The position numbers were made by a program, and so were the translations under genes. The notes beneath the pieces were generated by a model. It was given only the letters and a program-made list of their open reading frames with translations. It was not told where the DNA came from and ran no database searches. Below, one piece after another: positions 41,428-50,432 of a stretch of DNA of 64,000 bases (positions within the stretch are counted from its first letter, which is position 1; each line of letters begins with the position of its first letter). Source of the stretch: VRUE01 sp963747765 (GTDB taxonomy: Bacteria; Actinomycetota; Thermoleophilia; Solirubrobacterales; 70-9); assembly GCA_963747765.1 (NCBI GenBank), contig CAVVGH010000012.1:4790-68789 (forward strand). The letters run 5' to 3'.

Positions 41428-42089
41428 GAGGTCTGGTCCTGTCGATCGGGCCGGGGCAGCCGGGCGCGGATGAGGTCGGTGACCGCCGCCGGCCGCTCGA
41501 GGTTGCCGAGGTGGGCGGCATCCGCGACCTCGACGAACTCGGCTCCCGGGATGCCGGCGGCGAGCGCGCGGCCGACCTCGGGCGGACAGGCGGAATCCTC
41601 GGCGCCGGAGACGACCAGGGTCGGGACGGTGATCCTGCCCAGGTCCTCGCGCAGGTCGAGATGGGCGACGACCTCGGTCGCCGCCGCGTAGCCGGCAGGC
41701 GGCGTGGCGACCATCATCTCCCGCATGCGGGCGCGCAGGTCGGGGTCGACCCCGTCGGTGAACCAGCGGTCGAGGACGGCGTCGGCGACCGCCTCGACGC
41801 CTTCGGCGCGGACGGTGGCGGCGCGTTCGAGCCACGGATCGGGTGGGCCGAAGTACGGGGAGGTGAAGCAGGCGAAGACGCGCTCGACCCGCCCGGGCGC
41901 GTGGGCGGCAAGCCAGACCGCGGTGGCGCCGCCGAGCGAGACGCCGGCGAAGCTCGCCTCGCCGACGCCGAGCGAGTCGAGCAGCGCCAGCACGTCGCCG
42001 CCGAGGTCGGCGAGCGCCCAGGGGCCCCCGGGCACCGGCGACCCGCCGTGGCCGCGGGTGTCGCAGCGGATGATCCGCAGGTCGTCGCG
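41424..42089 (-). pseudogene. pcaD: pcaD (3-oxoadipate enol-lactonase), 5' end removed by an IS
   Basis: The reading frame gives the C-terminal 220 residues of an alpha/beta hydrolase of the PcaD type. It has IRCDTRGHGGSP, the nucleophile elbow GVSLGGATA, the Asp region TLVVSGAEDSACPPE and the catalytic His in ADAAHLGNLERP. About 45 N-terminal residues are missing. The frame enters the end of IS3-family copy 2 at 42090, and the missing part is not found on the other side of that IS. The loss is therefore due to insertion with an adjacent deletion or rearrangement, and no start codon of its own is evident. Confidence 0.85.
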
Positions 42090-42132
42090 TGTCCCGCACC
42101 CGGATAACCGGACACTTGGTTGAACAAATCGA

Positions 42133-43071
42133 TCATCGCACCCGGGTCGAGCCGGCACCCTCGTCGCGGGCGGCGAGGAACCCCTCTCGAGCTTCGATCG
42201 GCGTGCGGTAGCCGTGCCTCTCGAGCAGCCACTCGCGGTTGTAGAGGCGGCCGAAGTCCCGCACCGCGGCGCGCAGCTGCTCGAAGGTCTCGAATCGCTC
42301 GATCCACAGCACCTGCTCCTTGAGCGCCTGGATCGCCCGCTCGGCGCATCCGTTCGTCTCGGGCTCGTAGTGGAAGGCGGGCGAGCGGGCGATCCCCAGG
42401 TGGTCGATCTCGGCCTGGTAGTGGTCTGAGCGAAAGCAGGGCCCGCCGTCGTAGCGCAGCGCGAGCCCGGCGGCAACGGCCGCCTCGACCGAGCCGAAGC
42501 GCTCGGCTGTGACCTCGCGAAGGAGATCGGCGGCGGCGAAGCGGTCCATGCGGTGGGCCGCGTCGAAGAACAGCTCGCCGGTGCCGTGGTCGACGATCAC
42601 GAAGACCGCGCAGCGGCCGTCCTGATCGCTCCAGGCCTCGGTCGCATCCGTTGCCCACAGGGTGTCGGGCGTCTCGACGGTGATCGTGCCCGTGTGCAGG
42701 CGCGCGGCGCGCTTTCTCACCTGCGGGGTCGGGGCGAGGACCCCGTCCTCGCGCATCAGCCGCAGCACCCGCTTGCGCGAGGCACGGATGCCGCGACGGC
42801 GCAGGCGCGCCCAGACCTTGCGATGGCCCTCGCCGTTGAAGGGCGAGTCCTCGATCGTGCGGTGGATCTCGGCGCGCAGGCAGGCGTCGGGCATCGCGCC
42901 CACCGGCCCGCGCTTGCGATGCGCCCGCTCGCCGACGGCGCCCTCCCGTTCGCGCCGGACACGCTCGAAGGCCGCCGAGCGCGAGACGCCGGCGATCCGG
43001 CAGACGGTGCCGAGCCGGTGCCCGGTCTCGGCGCTCACCTCGACCGCCTCTCTGACCGTGGAGCCCCCTTT
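42133..43071 (-). CDS. IS3-family OrfB transposase (rve domain), copy 2
   Basis: The product is the same as that of copy 1 over the whole OrfB region, including the DDE acidic residues in LWATDATEAW, CFRSDHYQAE and ETNGCAERAIQ. The start given is the approximate -1 frameshift point within the end of orfA. Its intact state and identity to copy 1 suggest recent movement and possible activity. Confidence 0.88.
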   Translation of the reverse strand, partial: KGGSTVREAVEVSAETGHRLGTVCRIAGVSRSAAFERVRREREGAVGERAHRKRGPVGAMPDACLRAEIHRTIEDSPFNGEGHRKVWARLRRRGIRASRKRVLRLMREDGVLAPTPQVRKRAARLHTGTITVETPDTLWATDATEAWSDQDGRCAVFVIVDHGTGELFFDAAHRMDRFAAADLLREVTAERFGSVEAAVAAGLALRYDGGPCFRSDHYQAEIDHLGIARSPAFHYEPETNGCAERAIQALKEQVLWIERFETFEQLRAAVRDFGRLYNREWLLERHGYRTPIEAREGFLAARDEGAGSTRVR

Positions 43072-43418
43072 TTCCCCAAGAGGGCTCGGAGGGTGTCGAT
43101 CTCGATCGCCTGCTCGCCGATCTTTCGCTGCGCTTCGCGCAGCTCGCGCTCTTCGGGCGGGGCGGCCCTTGCCTTGAGGCCCTCGCGGCCGGCGGCGAGG
43201 AAGTCCTCCCGCCAGCGGCTGATCGCGCCGGCCGGCTGGCCGCACTCGCGGGCGAGCGCGTCAAGCGACTCGCCGCGCAGCAGCCGCAGCACCACCCCTT
43301 CCTTGCGGCGCGAGGACCAGCGCACCTCCCGCTTGCCTTCGGCTGCGCGCTCGGCGCGCTGGTCCTCGGCAGGCTCCCCTCCGTTGTTGGCCACCCGGTC
43401 CTCCGTTGTTGCTGACAC
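43035..43418 (-). CDS. IS3-family OrfA (HTH protein), copy 2
   Basis: This 127-residue HTH protein is the same as OrfA of copy 1. Its 3' end overlaps orfB, and the slippage run (A5 flanked by G runs) is retained near 43064-43075. It is needed with OrfB to form the OrfAB transposase. Confidence 0.88.
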   Translation of the reverse strand: MSATTEDRVANNGGEPAEDQRAERAAEGKREVRWSSRRKEGVVLRLLRGESLDALARECGQPAGAISRWREDFLAAGREGLKARAAPPEERELREAQRKIGEQAIEIDTLRALLGKKGAPRSERRSR

Positions 43419-43469
43419 CCGACACCTCCGTGTCTATTTGGGTGTCCGGTCGGAACCGGGTGCGGGACA

Positions 43470-43900
43470 ACACGAGACACCCGTGGCGCAAATCTCCGGC
43501 CGGAACCGCGAAGAGGGCCGAGGAGGCCCGGCCCTTCCAGCCTTCGATTGAGAGCCCGATCACGAAGCTCGGTCGCCGGATAACGGGGAATTACGGAAAC
43601 CCAGGCGCGAAACTGAACAGCTTCCGTACAACAGGACCCCGCGCAAGCCGGTGCGCTGCGGATACTGGTCCAGCTTGAGTCGCAGGTGAAAGTGGACCCG
43701 ATGAGTCCGACAACGCCATTCGCCAGGGGTTGGTTCACCAACTCTTAGCTTGCAGGTCGAGATTCGGGGACCTCGACCGCGCCGTGTGAGCCGTGGACGG
43801 CGAAGCGGGGTCCCGCGGTCACGTCCCATAGCGCGGTGTAGGAGCGCGGCGGACGGAATCTCGTCGCCACTGCGGCCACCGACCGAAAGTCGACCGCGAC
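43470..43900. other. Intergenic region without a recognisable gene
   Basis: These 431 bases separate IS3-family copy 2 from the Dnd locus. An open frame on the minus strand (43560-43904) exists, but its Arg/Gly-rich product has no domain, no good ribosome site and lower-quality codon use, so I do not call it a gene. A short inverted repeat GTTGGT-TC-ACCAAC lies at about 43730-43743. The segment is probably a remnant of whatever adjoined pcaD before the rearrangement. Confidence 0.5.
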
Positions 43901-45376
43901 TCAAGATCTCTTCGGTCGAACCAAGCGGTGGCCCGCGACACGAACCCCCCGCTCGCTAAGCAGCGCCTCCCACTGCTTCTTCCTGCCGATCGACTGCGTG
44001 TGACCGAACAGGCCAGCCTTCTCCTCCTGACGGGTCAGTGCTCGGAACTTTGCATAGCGCTCATCATCAGCGGCGATGAGCAGCTCCTTTCGATGGAGGA
44101 TCGGGGGGTTTGGATGGCGAGAGTAGTCGCGGTAGTCACATCGCAATCCATCGATCCTCACGATGTACCCCGAGCGCAGCGAGGGGTGGGCAAGCCGATC
44201 GAAATCCGGATACTCGAGGTACGACACGGTGGGGCGGTCGAGATGGATCTTGACGACAGTCGCCGAGTCCAGGTCGCCGATCAAGCGCCGGGCGACACCG
44301 TCGAGCACCCGCAGAACCGGTGGCAGGATGGCAATTCCATCGCTGTGCACGTAAAGGGCCTGCGGCATCTGCTTGCCGACCGGAGAGGCCAGAGCGGCCT
44401 CTCGAATGCGGTCCTGGTTCGACAGCTCGGCGAGAAGCCGGTCCGCCTGCCTACAAGCCGCCGCGTAGCTGCCGAAGAGGTCGCGGATATCGAGGCGCGT
44501 CTCCGCCGGCAAGTCGCGGGAACGCGGCCGGCGGTCGAAGCGGGAAAGGGCAAGGTAGACGAGCAGATCACGGGAGCGCTCATCCCGGATCCGGTCCCAC
44601 CGCTCCGTCCCGCTGACCCTGCGAACCGTGGCGAAGGCGCTCCGCAACGTCCCGAACTCGGCCTCAATCGCCTCGCTGCCATCCAGCTCGTGACCACGCG
44701 GCAACCGACCGCGCTCGGCTACGAAATCGACCAGCGGCTCAAGCAGGTCGCCGTGCTGGGCCAATAGCTCTCGACTGATCGAAGCCTTGGCATACCGCCG
44801 CACTCGTTTCAGCACCCATATCTCCTCGAAGGCCGGGCGGCGGAAGACAAGGAAGACGCCCGGGGCGGCGGCGACCGAGCGCGACCCCAAGGCGCCCTCG
44901 ATCCAGCTGCCCAGCTCAGTCTGGGTGTAGAGCTTCTGAAAGGTCCCGATCGAGGTTCGGAGGCCGTCGCGGAACGGGATACCCTCAAGATCTGGCGCAT
45001 CGGACTTCAAGCGGGCACTGACGATCAGGACCCGGCGTGCTAGCTCCCACGCTCGGCAAACCGTCTGGCGGCGCTCCTCTGGCTCCTCAATGACGTTTAC
45101 GACGTAGCCGAGGTTGACCACGTCGCTCGGCTCGCGTCTGCCGCCCGGTCGGTGGAACGGATCCCAGCCCTCGCAGCGAACACCTAACCGGCGCAGCCGC
45201 TCGACGTCTCCGCCTTTCCCGCAGCCATAGTCGAGCACGGTGGTCTCGGAGGCATCAATCAGGCCATCTTCGACGGCCAACCTGATCGGACGCGAGAGCG
45301 AGACGCGGGCCAGGGCAGCACGAGCCCGCAGGGTCGCATCGCCCTCACCCACTGCTTGCTGCAGGCTGGGATGCAA
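43901..45376 (-). CDS. Dnd-associated putative methyltransferase
   Basis: This 491-residue protein has an N-terminal class I methyltransferase fold (TTVLDYGCGKGGDVERLRRL as the SAM-binding loop, CEGWDPF, DVVNLGYVVNVIE). The long C-terminal domain is typical of the DNA phosphorothioation-associated putative methyltransferase family. Such genes regularly accompany dndCDE, but their target is not established. The TTG start given overlaps dndE by 32 bases; a GTG at 45352 would overlap by eight and is a good alternative. It ends the dndC-D-E unit. Confidence 0.85.
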   Translation of the reverse strand: MHPSLQQAVGEGDATLRARAALARVSLSRPIRLAVEDGLIDASETTVLDYGCGKGGDVERLRRLGVRCEGWDPFHRPGGRREPSDVVNLGYVVNVIEEPEERRQTVCRAWELARRVLIVSARLKSDAPDLEGIPFRDGLRTSIGTFQKLYTQTELGSWIEGALGSRSVAAAPGVFLVFRRPAFEEIWVLKRVRRYAKASISRELLAQHGDLLEPLVDFVAERGRLPRGHELDGSEAIEAEFGTLRSAFATVRRVSGTERWDRIRDERSRDLLVYLALSRFDRRPRSRDLPAETRLDIRDLFGSYAAACRQADRLLAELSNQDRIREAALASPVGKQMPQALYVHSDGIAILPPVLRVLDGVARRLIGDLDSATVVKIHLDRPTVSYLEYPDFDRLAHPSLRSGYIVRIDGLRCDYRDYSRHPNPPILHRKELLIAADDERYAKFRALTRQEEKAGLFGHTQSIGRKKQWEALLSERGVRVAGHRLVRPKRS

Positions 45377-45776
45377 CCGCCTTCTTGAGTAGCTCGCGCA
45401 CGCCGCTCCCGCGTCTGGTCCTCGGCCCTTCCGCGACTTTCAATGCCGGGTCTCCGATCAGGTAGCCGATCCCCCGGTGGAGATGGAGGAGCAGCTGGCG
45501 CTGGACCGTTTTCGGGCCGGGGCGCAGGCCGTCGGCCACACAGCGCTGGCGCAACAGATCGAGGTAGAGATCGGAGTTGGGTCCGGCGAAAGTCCGCCAC
45601 TCGATCTCAATCCCACCCTCCGTGGGAATAGGTACGTCGGGCGGACGTGTCGGCTCCGCCAGTGACCGACAGAGCGCCCAACGACCGAGCTCGTTCCAGT
45701 GTTTCAGTCCGGTGCGGCGCTTCAGGGTGATCAGCTGGTCCTTTCCGGCCGGGGAAATGCGCACCGTCTCAATCAT
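45345..45776 (-). CDS. dndE: DNA phosphorothioation protein DndE
   Basis: This 143-residue DndE starts with the family pattern TVRISPAGKDQLITLKRRTG and LKHWNELGRWALCRSLAE. It continues with EIEWRTFAGPNSDLYLDLLR and a Lys/Arg-rich C-terminal half (RTRRGSGVRELLKKA). DndE is thought to bind nicked DNA and to work with DndC and DndD in placing sulfur in the DNA backbone. The ATG overlaps the dndD stop by four bases. The C-terminal tail is a little longer than in the smallest homologues. Confidence 0.92.
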   Translation of the reverse strand: MIETVRISPAGKDQLITLKRRTGLKHWNELGRWALCRSLAEPTRPPDVPIPTEGGIEIEWRTFAGPNSDLYLDLLRQRCVADGLRPGPKTVQRQLLLHLHRGIGYLIGDPALKVAEGPRTRRGSGVRELLKKAVASQPAASSG

Positions 45777-47731
45777 GCGGAGATCAGGTCGAGGTAGCCG
45801 TCGAGGATTCTGGTGCGTCCCCGGGCGTCGTTGTCGAGCCGCCTCTGGGCGCCGATGCTCGGGCGCAAGAGCGCGTGCAGCTCACCGTCGATCTCGGTAT
45901 CGGTCGAGAGCACCACAACCTGGTGGCTGGCTGCTGGCAGGTAGCGCTGAACGACGTGCTCGCGGTGGCCCGCGTCGAGCCGGCCCAGCGGCGTGTCGAT
46001 CACCACCGGCAGCGGCAGCCCCGCCGCACGCGCCAGCGCCCACAAGAGCGAGAGCGCGGTGAGCTGCCGCTCGCCAGCGGAGAGAGAAGCCGGGCGGATC
46101 TCCCCCCGACCGCCGTAGAGCGAGACCGCGAAGGTTTCCGGATCGATGGCGACGCCCTGGATCAAGCGGTCCTTGCGCAACAGCAACTCCAGGCATTGCA
46201 TCGTGTAGTCGGAAATCCTGCCGACGTGGCGTTCGGCGATCCGAGTCCGCAGTAGTCCAAGCGTGTCCCGGGCCCGCTCGGCGTGCCGGGTAACCCGCTC
46301 GGCCCGCTCGCGAGAGTCCTCAGCGTCGGCAAGGCGGGCGAGCTCGGCGTCGCGGCGGCCGCGGGCGGCCTCTGCCGCCGTTTCGTTCGCAGCCAGCAGC
46401 TTGCGCTCACCTTCGACCCGCTCGCGGAGCTCGTCCAGCTGTGCCGCCGTCTGCTCCGCTTGCTCGATGAGCAATGCCACCGACTCGTCGTGCGGGATCT
46501 TCGAGATTCGGCGGTCGAGCTCATCGCTGCGTCTGACCGCCTCACCGAGACCGTCGAGCGCCTGCATCACCTCGAACCGCCAAGAGGTCAACCGCTCTTC
46601 GCGAACAGCCTGGATCTCTTCCGGAGATGAACTCGGGTGGAACGCGGGGGCCGCCTCCGCCCCGCGCCGCGCTTTGCGCTCGTCGGCCAGAATCGACTCC
46701 AGCTGCTCGAAGCCCCCCCCGCCGAGCCTCGCCAGTTCGTCCAAGAGCCAGATGTCACGCTTGGCGATCACGGTGTCGAGGTCGCGCGCGACCTTGCTCT
46801 CGTGGCTCTGTTCGGCCGTCGCCAGAACATCGCCGAGAAGATCCGGAACCAGCGCCAGCGGAGCGAGCGCGTCGCCGGCTAACTTGCGGAGCTGCACCCA
46901 CGCGAGCCCCTCCTCGTCGGCGAACTCCCCGGCTCGCGCCTCCAGCTCGGTACGTTCGGCAACAAGGTCTCCCCCCACCGCCCGCATTGCGCCTCGCACA
47001 CGCTCATATTCCTCCTCGAGCGTCTCCAGCTCTGCCTCCAGCGTCTCAACCCGTTCCCCCGTGCTAGCGGCGAGCTCAAGTGCCGCGTCGAGCGCCGTCT
47101 GCTTCTTCTCCAGCTCGTCCGAGGAGTCGACACGGGCCTCACGCAGCACCCGCCGCTGCACCGCGACCAGGTCGGTCTGCAACTGGGCGACGAGGTCGAG
47201 TCCGAGCAACGAGCCAACAGCCGTGCGGAGCGAGTCGGCCGCTGACTCGAGATCGGCCAGCGCCTCGATCTTCTCGCCGTCGAAGAAGAAGAGGCGGGCG
47301 ACGCCGAGCGGGGCGATCTGCTCGATCGTCTCGTCCCAACTCTCGCTCAGCTCACCATCGTAGGCGTCGCCGACGAAGACATCGAGCTGCTCGCCGTTGC
47401 TGCGGGCATTCGCCTTCCAGCGCCGGCGGACGGTGATGCGAGCGTCGTCGGCGAGTCCTGGCACCGTCAGAACCAGCTCCAGCGAGGCTTCCTGTCGCTC
47501 GTTGTTGACGCTGTCGACAAGAAAGGCGCCGTAAGATCGGTACCCGCCGAGCTCCGAAAGCGCTCGTGCTCCGTAGAGGATCTGGAAAAGCGACCGGACC
47601 AGGGTCGTCTTCCCGGCCCCGTTCAGTCCACCCACCAAGGTCACGGGACGGCGCTCGTCATGAGCGAACTCAAGTGTCTGGCGGTCCGCGTACGGGCCAA
47701 CGCCGTCCAGCGTCAGCGCGTGGAGGATCAC
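45773..47731 (-). CDS. dndD: DNA phosphorothioation ATPase DndD
   Basis: This 652-residue SMC/Rad50-like ATPase has Walker A GGLNGAGKTTLVRSL near residue 35 and the DndD-type FFFDGEKIEALADLES. A long coiled-coil middle follows, then the signature SLSAGERQLTALSLLWALAR and Walker B LPVVIDTPLGRLD. No CxxC zinc hook is seen in the coiled coil, in contrast to the second ATPase at 51966. DndD is thought to supply ATP-driven nicking or opening of DNA for sulfur insertion. It starts with a GTG overlapping the dndC stop (GTGA). Confidence 0.93.
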   Translation of the reverse strand: MILHALTLDGVGPYADRQTLEFAHDERRPVTLVGGLNGAGKTTLVRSLFQILYGARALSELGGYRSYGAFLVDSVNNERQEASLELVLTVPGLADDARITVRRRWKANARSNGEQLDVFVGDAYDGELSESWDETIEQIAPLGVARLFFFDGEKIEALADLESAADSLRTAVGSLLGLDLVAQLQTDLVAVQRRVLREARVDSSDELEKKQTALDAALELAASTGERVETLEAELETLEEEYERVRGAMRAVGGDLVAERTELEARAGEFADEEGLAWVQLRKLAGDALAPLALVPDLLGDVLATAEQSHESKVARDLDTVIAKRDIWLLDELARLGGGGFEQLESILADERKARRGAEAAPAFHPSSSPEEIQAVREERLTSWRFEVMQALDGLGEAVRRSDELDRRISKIPHDESVALLIEQAEQTAAQLDELRERVEGERKLLAANETAAEAARGRRDAELARLADAEDSRERAERVTRHAERARDTLGLLRTRIAERHVGRISDYTMQCLELLLRKDRLIQGVAIDPETFAVSLYGGRGEIRPASLSAGERQLTALSLLWALARAAGLPLPVVIDTPLGRLDAGHREHVVQRYLPAASHQVVVLSTDTEIDGELHALLRPSIGAQRRLDNDARGRTRILDGYLDLISA

Positions 47732-49197
47732 TGCTTCCTCCCCGGCACGGTCAGGGGAGATGACTCCACCTCACGGCGCCTGCGCCTGCGCTGAGCCAGG
47801 TTCAGCGCGTCGTCGGCGTCCTCGAAGAAGTGTCGCTCGATCGTCGTTTCGAGCTCGTCGAGCAATCCGCGGCGCCGCAGACTCAGCTTCTGCTGGCGCT
47901 CGACGTCGAGCAGGTCGCGCACCAGCTGGTAGTGGAGATTGCTTCCGCAGAGGTCGCGCAACTCCCGCAACTCGTCGGCGCCGAGAGGTAGATGCGGGCT
48001 GAGTCGCTCTTCCTCGGTCTCGAACGGCTCCCCCATCGCCTCCTCGTAGACGACCGGAAGGCGGTCCTCGAACTCGTGCTTGTCGACCACCCAGATGCGG
48101 CGGATCTCGCACAACTCATCACGCGAAATTAGCTGGGTGTCGCGGACCTCCTCGGGGGCGTGCTCACGGATGTAGCGCTGGGCCTCGAGCAGCTCGCGCA
48201 GCCACCTTTCGCGCGACTCCTGCGTGTAGGGACCGTGGATGAGGCGATCACCGTGTAGCTGGACCCGCCCGGAGAAGCGACGGAAGTCCCGCAGATGGCG
48301 GTCGTCGCTGACGTCGAGCTTGTCGCGCAGCTCGAGCAGCGGCAGCATCCACTCCTTCTCCTCGTCATTCTGGATCATCGCCGCCATCGACTTGTCCTTC
48401 TCGACCAGCGTGCAGGTCCAACAGCCGAAGCGGCTGTCGCCGCAGCTCGGCGTCGAAGAGTCGACGACGAGCGGGCACTCACCATCCTCTGAGGCCCCCT
48501 GGTACATGCTCAGCAGATCCTTGTTGTCGTAGCCCCAGGGGTTTGGCTCCTGCATGAGATAGGTCCAGACGTCGTCGTTCGACCAGTCCTCGATCGGCGA
48601 GTAGACGAGTGAGTTGGGCAGGCTGGCGTTGGGCGAGAGAAAGTCCCGGACGCGGGTCTTCTCCTGGCGCTGCATCGTGCGGGCACGAGCCTGGCTCTCG
48701 GCCTTGCGGACACCAAGTACGAGGATCGCCTCGCCGTGATCGGCGACTACCTGGCGGATGAAGTCATTCGACGGGTTGATCTTCATTCGCTCGGTGCACC
48801 AACGGAACTTTGGCCGCGGTGCCGGGTAGCCCTTGCCGATCAGATTTACCCAGAACGTGTCGGAGGTCTTGGGGGTGAGGCGGTTCGTGGTGAGCGGCAT
48901 CTCCAGCTCCTCCGCACGCTGACTCATCACCTCCAGCGAGCGACCCACCCAGGCCGCAACCACCGGGTTCTCGACCAGGGTGTCGGTGGTGATCACGAAG
49001 ACCGGCTTGTGGCGCTGCCCGGTCGCCAGCCCCGCCAGCGCCGTCCAGACCAGCTGCAAGGTCGCGGTCGAATCCTTGCCGCCGCTGTAGCCGACCACCC
49101 AGGGGACATCGTCTTCAAGGTAGAGACGCTGGGTCGTAGCGACGAGGTCGGCGACCGCCTGGCCGTAGCCCGTGTCCGCGAAGGCCGATCCGCTCAT
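47728..49197 (-). CDS. dndC: DNA phosphorothioation sulfurtransferase DndC
   Basis: This 489-residue protein belongs to the PAPS-reductase/ATP-pyrophosphatase family with the PP-loop VGYSGGKDSTATLQLVWTAL near residue 35. It also has a Cys cluster, PSCGDSRFGCWTCTLVEKDK, that holds the [4Fe-4S] cluster. DndC takes sulfur from DndA and transfers it to DNA. The ATG at 49197 is chosen; the longer frame upstream would run into the start of the divergent dndA. It opens the dndC-D-E-methyltransferase unit. Confidence 0.94.
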   Translation of the reverse strand: MSGSAFADTGYGQAVADLVATTQRLYLEDDVPWVVGYSGGKDSTATLQLVWTALAGLATGQRHKPVFVITTDTLVENPVVAAWVGRSLEVMSQRAEELEMPLTTNRLTPKTSDTFWVNLIGKGYPAPRPKFRWCTERMKINPSNDFIRQVVADHGEAILVLGVRKAESQARARTMQRQEKTRVRDFLSPNASLPNSLVYSPIEDWSNDDVWTYLMQEPNPWGYDNKDLLSMYQGASEDGECPLVVDSSTPSCGDSRFGCWTCTLVEKDKSMAAMIQNDEEKEWMLPLLELRDKLDVSDDRHLRDFRRFSGRVQLHGDRLIHGPYTQESRERWLRELLEAQRYIREHAPEEVRDTQLISRDELCEIRRIWVVDKHEFEDRLPVVYEEAMGEPFETEEERLSPHLPLGADELRELRDLCGSNLHYQLVRDLLDVERQQKLSLRRRGLLDELETTIERHFFEDADDALNLAQRRRRRREVESSPLTVPGRKQ

Positions 49198-49214
49198 CTC
49201 GCTACCGTTGGCCC

Positions 49215-50417
49215 GTGATTCAGGGCGGCGCACTTCTTCATCACTCGAAAATACCGTCGTCCGCGGCGCAGAAAGATCCAGACCGCGCCGTCTACCTCGA
49301 CACCTGCGCCACCACCCCGCTCCTTCCGGATGTCCTCGAAGAGATCGGCCGCTATCTGGCCATCGAGTACGGCAATGAGGGGAGCCGCACCCACGAGTAC
49401 GGGGCCGCAGCCCGGCGCCGCGTCAACCGCGCGCGCGAGGAGGTCGCCGTCCTCGCCGCCGCGCGGCCCGACGAGGTCATCTTCACCAGCGGCGCCACCG
49501 AGGCCAACAATCTGGCCATCCTTGGCCTTGCACCGGCCCTGAGAGCGAGCGGCAAGGGCCACGTGGTTACGACCGCGCTTGAGCACAAGGCGGTGCTTGA
49601 GCCATTCGCGCGATTGGAGGAGGAAGGCTTCGCCGTATCGCGGGTGACGGCAGGGGAGAGTGGCCTCGTCGACCCCGTCGAGCTGGCGGCGGCGGTCGGT
49701 CCGGATACCGGGCTGGTCAGCTTGATGGCGGCTAACAACGAGACCGGTGTCCTTCAGGATGTCCCCGCGGTCGCTGCCGCCCTACCCGAAGATGTCTACC
49801 TCCACGTCGACGCTGCCCAAAGCTTCGGCAAGGAGCCCGTGCCCCTGGCCGAACCACGGATCGACCTGGTGAGCGGCTCCGCCCATAAGCTGCATGGCCC
49901 GAAGGGGATCGGAACGCTCATCGCGCGCCGGCGCGGCTACCGGCGGCCGCCGCTTCGCGCGCTTACGGTCGGCGGTGGACAGGAACGCGGCCTGCGGCCG
50001 GGCACCGTGCCCGTCCATCTCGTCGCGGGCTTCGGCTCCGCCGCCGCTGCCGCCGCGGCGGAGCAAGGCGAGCGCCGGGCGGCCAACCTCGCTTTCCGCA
50101 AACGCACGCTGGCGGCGCTCGCCCCCCTCTCCCCCGCTTACAACGGCAACCCCGAGGCGACGCTTCCCCATGTGCTCAATGTCAGCTTCCCCGGGATCGA
50201 CGCCGAAGCCGCGATCCTCGCGACCAAGAACCTGGTCGCGCTCTCCAGCGGCAGTGCCTGCAACTCGGGCAGTTTCGAGCGCAGCCACGTACTGGAAGCG
50301 ATGGGCCTCAGCGGCGAGCGCCTCGATGGCGCACTGCGGATCTCCTGGTGCCACCTCACCGAGGAGCCTGACTGGCCGGAGTTCGTACGCCGTCTCCAGA
50401 ACCTGCAGCGACAGTAG
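49215..50417 (+). CDS. dndA: Cysteine desulfurase DndA
   Basis: This 400-residue PLP enzyme takes sulfur from cysteine and loads DndC. It has YLDTCATTPLLPDVLEEIG, TSGATEANNLAILG, the PLP Lys in SAHKLHGPKGIGTLI and the active Cys in SSGSACNSGSFERSH. The only start is a GTG that adds about 26 residues before the conserved domain. Its position head-to-head with dndC, only 17 bases apart, is the classic dndA/dndC arrangement, but here it is followed by a protein kinase in the same direction. It could also be a general IscS-like enzyme, but the context favours DndA. Confidence 0.92.
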   Translation: MIQGGALLHHSKIPSSAAQKDPDRAVYLDTCATTPLLPDVLEEIGRYLAIEYGNEGSRTHEYGAAARRRVNRAREEVAVLAAARPDEVIFTSGATEANNLAILGLAPALRASGKGHVVTTALEHKAVLEPFARLEEEGFAVSRVTAGESGLVDPVELAAAVGPDTGLVSLMAANNETGVLQDVPAVAAALPEDVYLHVDAAQSFGKEPVPLAEPRIDLVSGSAHKLHGPKGIGTLIARRRGYRRPPLRALTVGGGQERGLRPGTVPVHLVAGFGSAAAAAAAEQGERRAANLAFRKRTLAALAPLSPAYNGNPEATLPHVLNVSFPGIDAEAAILATKNLVALSSGSACNSGSFERSHVLEAMGLSGERLDGALRISWCHLTEEPDWPEFVRRLQNLQRQ

Positions 50418-50432
50418 CGGGATAATCGGCGA

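Larger units (their letters stand above)
42090..43469 (-). mobile_element. IS3-family insertion sequence, copy 2 (1,380 bp)
   Basis: This copy has the same 1,380-bp length, the same ends (TGTCCCGCACCCGGATAACC at 42090; the TGTCCCGCACCCGGTTCCGA end at 43469) and the same translated products as copy 1, but lies in the opposite direction. The flanks are CGCG on the left and ACAC on the right, so no target duplication is present, unlike copy 1. One side has cut pcaD. The missing duplication points to a deletion or recombination event at this copy after insertion. Confidence 0.92.

Noticed and set aside
41714..43741. A 675-codon minus-strand frame spanning IS copy 2 and the pcaD remnant
   Set aside because: It is a shadow frame of orfA/orfB that happens to stay open into pcaD, and carries no protein motif.
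43560..43904. 114-codon minus-strand ORF between IS copy 2 and the Dnd locus
   Set aside because: It has no recognisable domain or ribosome site, and its Arg/Gly composition is typical of non-coding GC-rich DNA.
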